Notes: generated by a model not told the origin, from the letters alone. Numbered from the stretch's first letter, positions 23,217-30,960 are shown. The stretch is 45,988 bases of DNA from Conexibacter sp. CPCC 205762 (GCF_030646155.1 NZ_JAUTDN010000044.1:1-45988), one strand, 5' to 3'. Numbers and translations are program-made.

Positions 23217-23532
23217 GAACATCGGCAGGACGAGAGCGCAGCCGCTGGCGCTCGTCGCGCTGGTGCTGGTGTCGCTGCTGGCGCTGCTGACGACGCCGGT
23301 GGCACTGCTGATGCTGTCGCCGGCGCTGCTGCTGCTGAGCCTGCTGTACGCGGGCCGGACGCCGGGCGAGGAGCTGCTGCTGCGGTGGCAGCGGCGCGTG
23401 CCCGCGCCGCGTCGCCGCGCGACGCGGTTCGTCGCGCGCGGGCATGTCGAGCTGCCGCTGCGGCGGATCGAGCGGATGAGCGCGTCGGCGCTCGCGATGC
23501 GCCCGCCGCCGTTGCGCGCTGTCTGCAGCTAA
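23215..23532 (+). CDS. Small membrane protein of unknown function
   Basis: A 105-aa protein with two closely spaced hydrophobic helices in residues about 10-50 (LALVALVLVSLLALLTTPVALLML, then LLLLSLLYAG) and a basic cytoplasmic tail of about 50 residues (RWQRRVPAPRRRATRF) ending in a Cys. No family recognised. No ribosome site precedes the ATG, which lies in the 3' arm of a 12-bp hairpin; there is no alternative start before the first helix. It lies 97 bp upstream of the MbnP-like gene on the same strand and may be part of that transcript, but functional association is not shown. Confidence 0.55.
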   Translation: MNIGRTRAQPLALVALVLVSLLALLTTPVALLMLSPALLLLSLLYAGRTPGEELLLRWQRRVPAPRRRATRFVARGHVELPLRRIERMSASALAMRPPPLRAVCS

Positions 23533-23629
23533 CAGGGCGCGCGCGGTGCACGGGAGTGGCCGGGCTGTCGCCCGGTCCTCGCCGCGCCGGCATTCGGCGC
23601 GGCGCGTTTCCCGCATCCAGGAGAACCAC

Positions 23630-24580
23630 ATGCACCGCTTTGCATCCGCGGCCGCGGCCGCCGGCGCGCTCACGATCCTGCTCGCGCCGGCCGCCGCCGG
23701 CGCGCGCATGCCCAAGCCCGCCAAGAGCCAGCGCGTCGCGATCGAGTTCGCCGCCGTCGCCGGCACGACGCCGGTCCGCTGCGGCAGCCCGATCGGCGGT
23801 CTCGGCACGACCGCCCGCAGCGCCACGCTGACCGACCTGCGCTTCTTCGTCTCGGACGTGCGGCTGCTGCGCAGAGACGGCCGCGCGGTTGCCGTCAGAC
23901 TCGCCCCCGACTCGCCCTTCCGCGTCACGCGCGGGAAGGCGGCGGTGACGCTGATCGACCTGGAGAACGGCCGCGGCGGCTGCGCCGAGGCCGGCACCAA
24001 GGCGACGAACGCGTTCGTGCGCGGCAGCGTCCCGCAGGGCGACTACGTCGGCGCGCGCTGGAGCGTCGGCGTGCCGTTCGCGCTCAACCACAGCGACGCG
24101 ACGACCGCGCCCGCCCCGCTCAACAGCGCGGCGATGGCGTGGTCGTGGCAGGTCGGGCGCAAGTTCACGAAGATCGAGGTCAGCGACCCGGGCGGCGGCA
24201 CGCCGTGGGCGGCGAGAACGTTCTTCGTCCACCTCGGCAGCACCGGCTGCACGGGCAACCCGGCGACGGGCGAGACCGCGAACTGCAGCGCGTCGAACCG
24301 GCCCCAGATCGTGCTGAGACGGTTCGACGCCGCCAGACAGCGGGTCGCGGTCGACCTGAAGGCGCTGCTGGCCGGCGTCGACGTGACCGTCAACGGCGGC
24401 GGCGCCGGCGGCTGCATGGCCGGCATGAGCGATCCCGAGTGCGGGCCGATCTTCCGCGCCTTCGGCCTCAGCGCGCCGGCCGGCGGCGGCATGGAGATGG
24501 GCGGCGGCATGGAGATGGGCGGCATGAGCGCCGCCGCCTCCGCGGCGCCGCGGCAGACGGTCTTCCGAGCGATCCGGTGA
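23630..24580 (+). CDS. MbnP-like 'metallo-mystery pair' copper protein
   Basis: A 316-aa exported protein of the MbnP/'metallo-mystery pair four-Cys' family (TIGR04052 type). A signal peptide (about 1-25) precedes a beta-rich domain with typical landmarks: LTDLRFFVSDVRLL, VPFALNH, and MAWSWQVGRKF around residue 169, whose tryptophans (171, 173) are candidates for oxidation. Six cysteines are seen at 51, 118, 207, 219, 262 and 271; the last two frame the usual C-terminal C-x8-C-GPIFRAFGL element. A Met/Gly tail (GGGMEMGGGMEMGG) follows, plausible for copper binding. ATG 23630 has a good AGGAG site. Its TGA overlaps the GTG of the diheme peroxidase gene, its obligate partner in this family. In methanotrophs MbnH converts an MbnP tryptophan to kynurenine, which helps bind copper. 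Confidence 0.9.
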   Translation: MHRFASAAAAAGALTILLAPAAAGARMPKPAKSQRVAIEFAAVAGTTPVRCGSPIGGLGTTARSATLTDLRFFVSDVRLLRRDGRAVAVRLAPDSPFRVTRGKAAVTLIDLENGRGGCAEAGTKATNAFVRGSVPQGDYVGARWSVGVPFALNHSDATTAPAPLNSAAMAWSWQVGRKFTKIEVSDPGGGTPWAARTFFVHLGSTGCTGNPATGETANCSASNRPQIVLRRFDAARQRVAVDLKALLAGVDVTVNGGGAGGCMAGMSDPECGPIFRAFGLSAPAGGGMEMGGGMEMGGMSAAASAAPRQTVFRAIR

Positions 24581-25734
24581 AGCGGCTGCTCGCGCTGGCG
24601 GCGGTCATCGCCGCCAGCGCCGGGCTGTGGGCGATCGCCTCCGCGGGCGCGGAGAGACCGGTTGCGGGCGGCTGGAGATGGACGCTGCCCGGCGACTTCC
24701 CGCAGCCGCGCGTGCCGAGGTCGAACCCGATGAGCAGGGCGAAGGTCGCGGTCGGCCGGCGGCTCTTCTACGACGTGCGCCTGTCCGGCAACGGCACGCA
24801 GTCGTGCGCGAGCTGTCACCGGCCGGAGCTGGCGTTCAGCGACGGCAAGGCGCTCGCGGTCGGCTCGACCGGCGAGGTCCACCCGCGCAACGCGCAGTCG
24901 CTCGTCAACGTCGTCTATCAGCAGACGCTGACCTGGGCCAACCCGGCGCTGGTGACGCTGGAGGCGCAGATGGCGGTGCCGCTGTTCGGCAGCGACCCGG
25001 TCGAGATGGGCGTCACCGACGGCAACAGAGCGCGCGTGCTGAAGCGGATCGCCGGCGATCGCTGGTACCGCAGGAGCTTCTCGCGCGCGTTCCCGGGCGT
25101 GAGAAACAAGATCGGCTGGACGACGATCGTGCAGGCGATCGCGGCCTTCGAGCGCAGCATCGTCGCGGCCGACGCGAAGTACGACCGCGCCGCGCGCGGC
25201 AGCGCGCGGCTGACCGCGCCGGAGAGACGCGGCGCATCGCTGTTCATGGGCGAGCGGGCCGAGTGTCACCACTGCCACGGCACGTTCATCTTCAACGACC
25301 AGGCGACCTTCGTCGGCTCGGCGCTGGAGCGGCCGCTGTTCCACAACACCGGCCTCTACAACGTCGGCGGCACGGGCGCCTTCCCGGAGCCCAACCGCGG
25401 CCTCTTCGAGATCACCGGCAGAGCCGAGGACATGGGCAAGTTCAAGGCGCCGTCGCTGCGCAACGTCGCGCTGACCGCGCCGTACATGCACGACGGCTCG
25501 ATCGGAACGCTGGCGGAGGCCGTCGACCACTACGCCGCCGGCGGCCGGCTGATCCCCGACGGCCCGCTCGCCGGCGACGGCCGCAGCAACCCCTACAAGG
25601 ACCCGCTGATCGCCGCGATCAGGCTGACCCCGCGCGACCGGGCCGATCTCGTCGCCTTCCTGCGGACGCTCACCGACACGACGATCGCGACCGACCCGGC
25701 GTTCGCTGACCCGTTCAGAGGGCGGAGACCGTGA
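24577..25734 (+). CDS. MbnH-like diheme cytochrome c peroxidase family enzyme
   Basis: A 385-aa periplasmic-type diheme protein of the MauG/CcpA superfamily, MbnH branch (MXAN_0977/TIGR04039 type). A signal peptide (about 1-25) is followed by two heme c attachment sites: CASCH (77-81) and CHHCH (230-234), each in a typical c-type fold; EMGVTDGN, GLYNVGGTGAFPEPNRGLFEITG and FKAPSLRNVALTAPYMHDGS are family hallmarks. Coupled by a GTGA overlap to the MbnP-like gene, it probably modifies that protein using peroxide. Heme attachment implies a cytochrome c maturation system elsewhere in the genome. Its last 20 bases overlap the convergent TSUP gene. Assignment of the pair is confident; the exact modified residue is inference. 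Confidence 0.92.
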   Translation: MKRLLALAAVIAASAGLWAIASAGAERPVAGGWRWTLPGDFPQPRVPRSNPMSRAKVAVGRRLFYDVRLSGNGTQSCASCHRPELAFSDGKALAVGSTGEVHPRNAQSLVNVVYQQTLTWANPALVTLEAQMAVPLFGSDPVEMGVTDGNRARVLKRIAGDRWYRRSFSRAFPGVRNKIGWTTIVQAIAAFERSIVAADAKYDRAARGSARLTAPERRGASLFMGERAECHHCHGTFIFNDQATFVGSALERPLFHNTGLYNVGGTGAFPEPNRGLFEITGRAEDMGKFKAPSLRNVALTAPYMHDGSIGTLAEAVDHYAAGGRLIPDGPLAGDGRSNPYKDPLIAAIRLTPRDRADLVAFLRTLTDTTIATDPAFADPFRGRRP

Positions 25735-26548
25735 CGGCGGCGCGCGGCGCCTCGCGCTCGCCGCCGCCGCTGCTCGCGAGCTGGATGTAGCGGGCGGCGA
25801 CGAGGCAGGCGATCAGGCCGAGCAGGCGGCGCAGCGCGGTCTCGGGCAGGCGGGACTGGAGGCGGGCGCCGAGGTAGCTGCCGGCGAAGCCGCCCGCGCC
25901 GAGAAAGGCCCCGAGCGTCCACTCGGGGCCGATCGCGCCGCTGCCGGTCGCCTGCAGCACGACGTAGGTGGCGATCCCGGCGATCGAGGTGAGGAAGGTC
26001 GCGGCGAGCGTCGCGGGCGCGGTCTCGAAGGCGCTGAAGCCGAGCGCCAGCAGCAGCGGCGCCAGCAGCGAGCCGCCGCCGACGCCGTAGATCCCGCCGA
26101 CGGTGCCGATCGTCAGCGCCAGCGCCCAGATGCCGAGCCGCAGCCGCGGCGTCAGCTCGCGCCGCTGCGGCTGCATCCGCTGGCCGGCGAGCAGCAGCCA
26201 GAGGCCGAGCGGCAGCAGCACGCCGGCGGCGACCCACATGAAGGCGTGCTCGTCGGCGAGCAGCTCGACGCGCACGATCGCGCCGGCGATGACGCCGGGC
26301 AGCGTGCCGGCGACGAGCAGGCGTGCGAGCGGGCCGCCGAGCCGCCGCTCGCGCCCGAAGCGCAGCAGCCCGCCCGGCACGGCGGCGACGTTGAAGAGCA
26401 GGTTGGTCGGCGTGACGGCCGGGCTGGCGACGCCGAGCACGCTCACCTGGACCGGCAGCAGCAGCACCGCGCCGGAGACGCCGGCAGGCGTCGTCGCGAG
26501 CGCGACGAGGAAGGCGAGCAGCGCCCCGACGGGCCATTCCCACGGCAT
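25715..26548 (-). CDS. TSUP (TauE/SafE) family membrane permease
   Basis: A 277-aa permease with about eight hydrophobic segments arranged as two halves, each starting with the TauE/SafE signature (ATTPAGVSGAVLLLPVQ; TIGTVGGIYGVGGGSLLAPLLL). Relatives export sulfite, sulfoacetate or other sulfur anions, or take up thiosulfate. The gene starts 20 bp after the SmtB-like repressor gene on the same strand, so the two form an operon and its expression is likely metal-controlled. That link is unusual, because sulfur-linked TSUP genes normally travel with cysteine-based persulfide sensors, and this repressor has no cysteine. The 3' end overlaps mbnH-like by 20 bp. Substrate unknown. Confidence 0.88.
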   Translation of the reverse strand: MPWEWPVGALLAFLVALATTPAGVSGAVLLLPVQVSVLGVASPAVTPTNLLFNVAAVPGGLLRFGRERRLGGPLARLLVAGTLPGVIAGAIVRVELLADEHAFMWVAAGVLLPLGLWLLLAGQRMQPQRRELTPRLRLGIWALALTIGTVGGIYGVGGGSLLAPLLLALGFSAFETAPATLAATFLTSIAGIATYVVLQATGSGAIGPEWTLGAFLGAGGFAGSYLGARLQSRLPETALRRLLGLIACLVAARYIQLASSGGGEREAPRAAVTVSAL

Positions 26549-26568
26549 CGCCGCAGCCTAGCCGGCGT

Positions 26569-26973
26569 CTAGCGGCTCCGTGCCGCTCTGGCGGTCGCGC
26601 CGTCGGGCAGCGGCATCGGCGCGGGCGGGTTGACGTGCTCGTGGTGGTGGCGCAGCGCGGCGAGCAGGTCGACCATGTGGTGGTCGTGCAGGCCGTAGTA
26701 GGCGTGGCGGCCGCTGCGGCGGACTCTCACGAGCCGCCCCTGGCGCAGCAGCCGCAGCTGATGGGAGGCGGCCGACTGCGACAGGTCGGCCTGCTCGGCG
26801 AGCTGCTCGACCGTCAGCTCGCCGTCGAGCAGCGCCCACAGCAGCCGCAGGCGGCTGCCGGTCGCGAACGCGCGCATCGACTCGGCGAGCGCCTCGGCCT
26901 CGTCGAAGTCGAGCGGGCGGGTCGCGTCTTCGTGCTCAGACGGGTGCGGCACGAGACGCATGATACCGTGCAT
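26569..26973 (-). CDS. ArsR/SmtB-family metal-sensing repressor (CzrA-like site)
   Basis: A 134-aa winged-helix repressor. The helix-turn-helix is LTVEQLAEQADLSQSAASHQLRLLRQ (about 53-78), followed by the beta-wing VRVRRSGRHAYYGL. The C-terminal helix carries D97, H99, H110 and H113, the exact D-x-H...H-x-x-H spacing (+2, +13, +16) of the alpha5 site of CzrA/SmtB, which bind Zn2+ or Co2+. No cysteine is present, excluding thiol-based arsenic, cadmium or persulfide sensing. Start is ATG 26973 or ATG 26961. A consensus SmtB-type operator covers the start region. It heads an operon with the TSUP gene and is divergent from an MFS exporter, so it probably derepresses both when zinc or cobalt rises. 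Confidence 0.9.
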   Translation of the reverse strand: MHGIMRLVPHPSEHEDATRPLDFDEAEALAESMRAFATGSRLRLLWALLDGELTVEQLAEQADLSQSAASHQLRLLRQGRLVRVRRSGRHAYYGLHDHHMVDLLAALRHHHEHVNPPAPMPLPDGATARAARSR

Positions 26974-26986
26974 GAAGACATGTTCA
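26973..26986. promoter_or_regulatory. SmtB/CzrA-type operator TGAA-N6-TTCA
   Basis: TGAA-GACATG-TTCA, the classic ArsR/SmtB half-sites with the usual 6-base spacing, occupies the few bases between the repressor and MFS start codons and overlaps both. Half-site context on the right reads ATATGAACA on the minus strand, as in zinc-responsive operators. Confidence 0.65.
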
Positions 26987-28218
26987 TATGTAGGGACGAT
27001 CACTCGCCGCTCCGCAATGCCACCTACCGCCGGCTGTTCTCGGCGCAGCTGATCGCGCTCGTCGGCACCGGCCTGACGACGGTCGCGCTGACGCTGTTGG
27101 CCTACGACCTCGCCGACCGGAACGCCGGCGCGGTCGTCGGCATCGCGCTCGCGCTGAAGATGGTCGTCTACGTCTTCGGCGCGCCGCTGATCACGGCGCT
27201 CGCGACGCGGCTGCCGCGCCGGCGGCTGCTGGTGACGCTCGACCTGCTGCGCGCCGCCACCGTCGTCGGGATGCTGTTCGTCACCGAGGTGTGGCAGGTG
27301 TACGTGCTGATCGTGCTCGTCAACGCCTGCTCGGCCGGCTTCACGCCGACCTTCCAGGCGGCGATCCCCGACGTGCTCGACGACGAGCCGGCCTACACGC
27401 GGGCGCTCTCGCTCTCGCGCCTGGCCTACGAGCTGGAGGGGCTGCTGAGCCCCGCGCTGGCGGCGGCGCTGCTGGCGTTCATGAGCTACAGCGGGCTGTT
27501 TGCCGTCAACGGCATCGCCTTCCTCTGCTCGGCCGCGCTCGTGCTGTCGACGCGGCTGCCGGCGCGCCGCCCGGCGCCGGACGCGGCGAGCTGGCGGGCG
27601 CGCGTGACGGCCGGCACGCGCCAGTACCTCGCGACGCCGCGCCTGCGCGGCCTGCTCGCGCTCAACGTCGCGGTCGCGGCGGCGAGCGCGACGGTGGTCG
27701 TCAACTCGGTCGTCTACGTGCGCGACCAGTTCGGCCGCGACGCCGCCGACGTCGCCTGGGCGCTCGGCGCCGCGGGCGCCGGCGCGATGGTCGCGGCGCT
27801 GCTGCTGCCGCGCCTGCTGAAGCGCGTCCACGACCGCACGCTGATGCTCGCCGGCGGCGCGCTGCTGCCGCTCGGCCTCGCGCTCGCCGCGACCGTCGTC
27901 AGCGGCTTCGCCGGCCTGCTGGCGGTCTGGCTGCTGCTCGGCGCCGGCCTGTCGCTCGTGCAGACGCCGAGCGGCCTGCTCGTCACCCGCTCCGGCAGCG
28001 AGCAGGAACGGCCGGGGCTGTTCGCTGCCCAGTTCTCGCTCTCGCACGCCTGCTGGCTGGCGACCTATCCGGTCGCCGGCGTGCTCGGCGTCGCGCTCGG
28101 CCTCGCGACGACCGCCTGGCTGCTGGCCGCGCTCGCCGCCGCGGCTGTCGTGGCGGCGGCGCTGCTGTGGCCCGCGGCGGCGCGCGGCCACGTGCGGCTC
28201 AGCCCGGCTCGTCGCTGA
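26980..28218 (+). CDS. MFS exporter, probably metal-responsive
   Basis: A 412-aa major facilitator with about twelve hydrophobic segments; after a short polar start comes LRNATYRRLFSAQLIALVGTGLTTVALTLL (helix 1), and the helix 2-3 loop LPRRRLLVTLD fits the MFS signature region. The membership is the DHA3-like group of efflux proteins. It is divergent from a SmtB/CzrA-like repressor with only 6 bp between the start codons, and the operator covers both starts, so it is probably a metal (Zn/Co/Ni) or metal-chelate exporter under that repressor; this is inference from context. ATG 26980 is the only plausible start before helix 1. With no room for a leader, its mRNA is either leaderless or starts inside the repressor gene. 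Confidence 0.85.
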   Translation: MFICRDDHSPLRNATYRRLFSAQLIALVGTGLTTVALTLLAYDLADRNAGAVVGIALALKMVVYVFGAPLITALATRLPRRRLLVTLDLLRAATVVGMLFVTEVWQVYVLIVLVNACSAGFTPTFQAAIPDVLDDEPAYTRALSLSRLAYELEGLLSPALAAALLAFMSYSGLFAVNGIAFLCSAALVLSTRLPARRPAPDAASWRARVTAGTRQYLATPRLRGLLALNVAVAAASATVVVNSVVYVRDQFGRDAADVAWALGAAGAGAMVAALLLPRLLKRVHDRTLMLAGGALLPLGLALAATVVSGFAGLLAVWLLLGAGLSLVQTPSGLLVTRSGSEQERPGLFAAQFSLSHACWLATYPVAGVLGVALGLATTAWLLAALAAAAVVAAALLWPAAARGHVRLSPARR

Positions 28219-28414
28219 CGATCCGCGCGAGCCGCTCGATCGTCTGGCGCAGGATGCGTGAGATCTGCATCTGCGAGCAGCCGAGCCGCTCGGCGATCTG
28301 CGTCTGCGTCAGCTCGCGGTCGAAGCGCAGGCAGAGGATCGTGCGTTCGAGCTCGGGCAGTGGCGCCGCAGCTCGCCGTCGATCGCCGGGATCGCGAACG
28401 CGCCGCGTGAGCAT
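28199..28414 (-). pseudogene. Relic of a SigB/SigF-type sigma factor
   Basis: The frame encodes 71 aa; residues about 18-65 are a clear sigma-70 region 4 of the SigB/SigF/SigG type (LPELERTILCLRFDRELTQ, then IAERLGCSQMQISRILRQ). The preceding 45 bp, in another frame (28361-28405), encode FAIPAIDGELRRH, which is the end of region 2/start of region 3 of the same family (normally FAxPTIxGELRRHFRD). Everything between, about 80 to 100 residues, and everything before is missing, with a frame change at the junction near 28360. So an internal deletion plus 5' loss has left two pieces. The product has no core-binding region 2 and cannot be a sigma factor; it might still bind DNA if expressed. It overlaps the end of the MFS gene. 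Confidence 0.8.
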
Positions 28415-28515
28415 TGCCCGTGCGCGCGAGGGGTGAGCGCCAGGTTCCTGAGCCGCGGCGCAAGATCCAGCCCAGCGCTCGCCGGGCCCAGGCGCCGTTG
28501 GTAGAACGTGAGCGA

Positions 28516-29730
28516 ATGCGGTTCCGGATCCTGGCCTCCTGCCTGCTGCTGCCGCTCGCGCTCTGGATCGCGCTGCCGCTCGTCTCCGACGCCGCCGATC
28601 CGCAGCGCGAGCTCGAGCGCGTGGAGGCGGACATCGACGAGAAGAAGCGGCGGCTCGGCAGCGTCGGCGCGAGAGCGAGAGTGCTGACGAGCGACGTCAC
28701 GGCGCTGACCGGCAGGGTCGACGCGCTGCAGGGCACGATCGACGGGCTGCAGCGCAGACAGGACACGCTGCAGGGCGAGCTGGACGCGAAGCGGCGCGAG
28801 CTGGGCGAGACGCAGGGCGAGCTGCGCGACGTGCGCGCCAGAGCGGTTCGGCTGAGAACGCGGCTGACGAGCGCGCGGCAGGTGCTCGCCGCGCGGCTGG
28901 TCGAGCTGTACAAGTCCGGCGAGCCGGACGTGATCTCGGTCGTGCTCGACGCCGACGGCTTCGGCGACATGCTCGCCAACGGCGCCTACCTGCAGCGGAT
29001 CGGTGAGCAGGACCGCCGCATCATCACCGCCGTCAGAGCGGCGAAGGGCGCCGCGACGACGACCGTCGGCAGGCTCAGAACGCTGGAGGCGCGCCAGCGG
29101 CGGATCGCCGACGAGATCTACGTCAAGCGCAACGCCGTCGCGCGCACGCGGATCGACGTCGAGTCGCGCCGCGACGAGATCGACCGGGCGCGCGCGGCCA
29201 AGCGGCGCGTGCTGCGGCAGGTGCGCGCGACGGCGACCGACCTGCACGAGGACGTCGGCCGGCTGGAGGCCGAGCAGGCGAAGATCGAGCGCCGCATCCG
29301 CGCCGCACAGACGCAGAACGCGACCGGCGGCATCGCGCCCGGCGCGATCAGACGCGGCGGCCGCTTCATCTGGCCGCTCGACGGGCCGATCACGAGCCCG
29401 TTCGGCTGGCGCACCTCGCCGGTCACGAGATTCCACCAGGGGCTCGACATCGGCATGCCCGACGGCACCCCGATCCGCGCCGCGGGCGCGGGCACGGTGA
29501 TCATCGCGGGCGTCAACGGCGGCTACGGCAACTTCACCTGCCTCGACCACGGCGGCGGCCTCTCCAGCTGCTACGCCCACCAGTCGTCGATCGGCGTCAG
29601 CATCGGCCAGCGCGTCGCGCAGGGCGACGTGATCGGCGCGGTCGGCAACACCGGCTTCTCCTTCGGCGCCCACCTCCACTTCGAGGTGCGCGTCAACGGC
29701 AGCGCGGTCGACCCGCTCAGCTACCTGTGA
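28516..29730 (+). CDS. Secreted M23 peptidase with coiled-coil domain (EnvC-like)
   Basis: A 404-aa exported protein. A signal peptide (about 1-26) precedes a long coiled coil (about 32-270; ELERVEADIDEKKRRL, VDALQGTIDGLQRRQDTL), interrupted by a small conserved part (ELYKSGEPDVISVVLDADGFGDML). The C-terminal LytM/M23 domain (about 285-404) has all zinc and catalytic elements: HQGLDIG (His307, Asp311) and HLHFE (His386, His388). It should cut peptidoglycan cross-bridges or activate amidases during cell separation, as EnvC- and RipA-type proteins do. The ATG 28516 is selected by the signal peptide; an in-frame start at 28414 gives an implausible basic extension. Apparently monocistronic, beside the PucR gene on the other strand. 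Confidence 0.92.
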   Translation: MRFRILASCLLLPLALWIALPLVSDAADPQRELERVEADIDEKKRRLGSVGARARVLTSDVTALTGRVDALQGTIDGLQRRQDTLQGELDAKRRELGETQGELRDVRARAVRLRTRLTSARQVLAARLVELYKSGEPDVISVVLDADGFGDMLANGAYLQRIGEQDRRIITAVRAAKGAATTTVGRLRTLEARQRRIADEIYVKRNAVARTRIDVESRRDEIDRARAAKRRVLRQVRATATDLHEDVGRLEAEQAKIERRIRAAQTQNATGGIAPGAIRRGGRFIWPLDGPITSPFGWRTSPVTRFHQGLDIGMPDGTPIRAAGAGTVIIAGVNGGYGNFTCLDHGGGLSSCYAHQSSIGVSIGQRVAQGDVIGAVGNTGFSFGAHLHFEVRVNGSAVDPLSYL

Positions 29731-29754
29731 CGAGCTGAGCGGCGGGCCGCCGGC

Positions 29755-30960
29755 TCAGCGGCTCCAGTGCAGCACCTCGAGCGCGACGGCGACGTCGATC
29801 GCGGCCTCCTCCAGCGGCCGCGGCAGCAGCGCCTCGGCCTTCGCGATGCGGCTGACGACCGTGTTGCGGTGGGTGTGCAGCTCGCGCGCGGCGCGGGTCG
29901 CGTTCGACTGCGCGCGCAGGTAGGTGCGCAGCGTCTCGCGCAGCTCGCGCGGCGCTCGCGCGAGCGCGCCGACGGTCTCCTCGACGAAGCCGCGGGCGCG
30001 CTGCTCGTCCTGCGTCAGCAGCGCGGCGACGCGGATCTCGTCGTAGCGCGCGAGCGCGACCGCGGAGCCGAGCCGCTCGACCGTCCGCTGCGTCGCGAGC
30101 GCGTCGAAGTGGCTGCGGCGGAAGCCCTCGACGCCGCGGCCGCGCGAGCCGAGCGCGACGCGCACGCCGGGCAGCTGCCGCAGCGCCTGCTCGAGCCCGC
30201 GCAGGTCGGGCTCGGCCGGCGCGGCGGCCCAGCACCAGACGGTCGCGCTGCTGGCGGTGACGCTCAGCGCGGTCGTGCCGGTCGCGGCCGCGAGCGCGCC
30301 GGCGGCGCCGTCCAGCAGCGGCTCGGCGGCGGGATCGCTCGCCCACGCGACGGCCGCGACGTGGGTCCGTCTGAGGTCGTAGCCGAGGCGGCGCTCGGCG
30401 CGGTCGAGGTCGATCTGCGCCGCCTCGATGATCCGCATCACGGTCGACAGCCGCTCGGCGTTGGTGCCGCCGGTGAGCGCGTCGCGCTCGCGCCCGAGCT
30501 GCTCGGCGATCGCGACGTTGGTGGCGTCGACGTAGGTGAAGATCTTCTGCGCCGAGAGGCGCAGGAACTGCTGCAGCTCGTCGGGGTCGGGGATCAGCGC
30601 GAAGGCGATCTCCATCCACGCCTGCCAGGCGCTGTTCTGGCCGGCGCGGAACGGCTCCAGCGCGCGCGTGTCGAGGCCGCGGCGGACGAGGTCGCGCGTG
30701 ACGCCGAGCATCTCCGGGCCGGTGAACGGCGGAACCGGCCGCGTCGGGTCGGCGATCGTGCAATTCGCCCAGTGGATCATCATCGCGCGGCTGGAGCGCT
30801 TGATCCCGGCCAGCAGCACCGGGTCGGCGGCGACCTCGGGGTCGTGCTCGCTGAGGCTGGCGCGGTCGACCGCGTCGTAGACCTCGTCGGGCGCCTGCAG
30901 CACCGCGGTCGCGGCGGCGACCAGCAGCGCGTTGATCCGTTCTGGGGCGACGGGCGGCAT
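29755..30960 (-). CDS. PucR/CdaR-type transcription regulator
   Basis: A 401-aa regulator of the PucR family. The N-terminal half (about 10-160) is the helical sensor region seen in actinobacterial members (ALLVAAATAVLQAPDEV, WANCTIADPTRPVPPF); a GGDEF-like degenerate middle (about 180-300) follows; the C-terminal HTH_30 domain is at about 345-395 (LRETLRTYLRAQSNATRAARELHTHRNTV). The gene is divergent from the class B flavin monooxygenase at 31103 with 142 bp between, containing two adjacent inverted repeats. It is therefore the likely activator of that enzyme gene. The inducer is unknown, possibly the monooxygenase substrate. Confidence 0.88.
   Translation of the reverse strand: MPPVAPERINALLVAAATAVLQAPDEVYDAVDRASLSEHDPEVAADPVLLAGIKRSSRAMMIHWANCTIADPTRPVPPFTGPEMLGVTRDLVRRGLDTRALEPFRAGQNSAWQAWMEIAFALIPDPDELQQFLRLSAQKIFTYVDATNVAIAEQLGRERDALTGGTNAERLSTVMRIIEAAQIDLDRAERRLGYDLRRTHVAAVAWASDPAAEPLLDGAAGALAAATGTTALSVTASSATVWCWAAAPAEPDLRGLEQALRQLPGVRVALGSRGRGVEGFRRSHFDALATQRTVERLGSAVALARYDEIRVAALLTQDEQRARGFVEETVGALARAPRELRETLRTYLRAQSNATRAARELHTHRNTVVSRIAKAEALLPRPLEEAAIDVAVALEVLHWSR

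Noticed and set aside
23630..25734. A methanobactin biosynthesis cluster
   Set aside because: Only the MbnP/MbnH-like pair is present; there is no precursor peptide, MbnB/MbnC or TonB-dependent receptor nearby.
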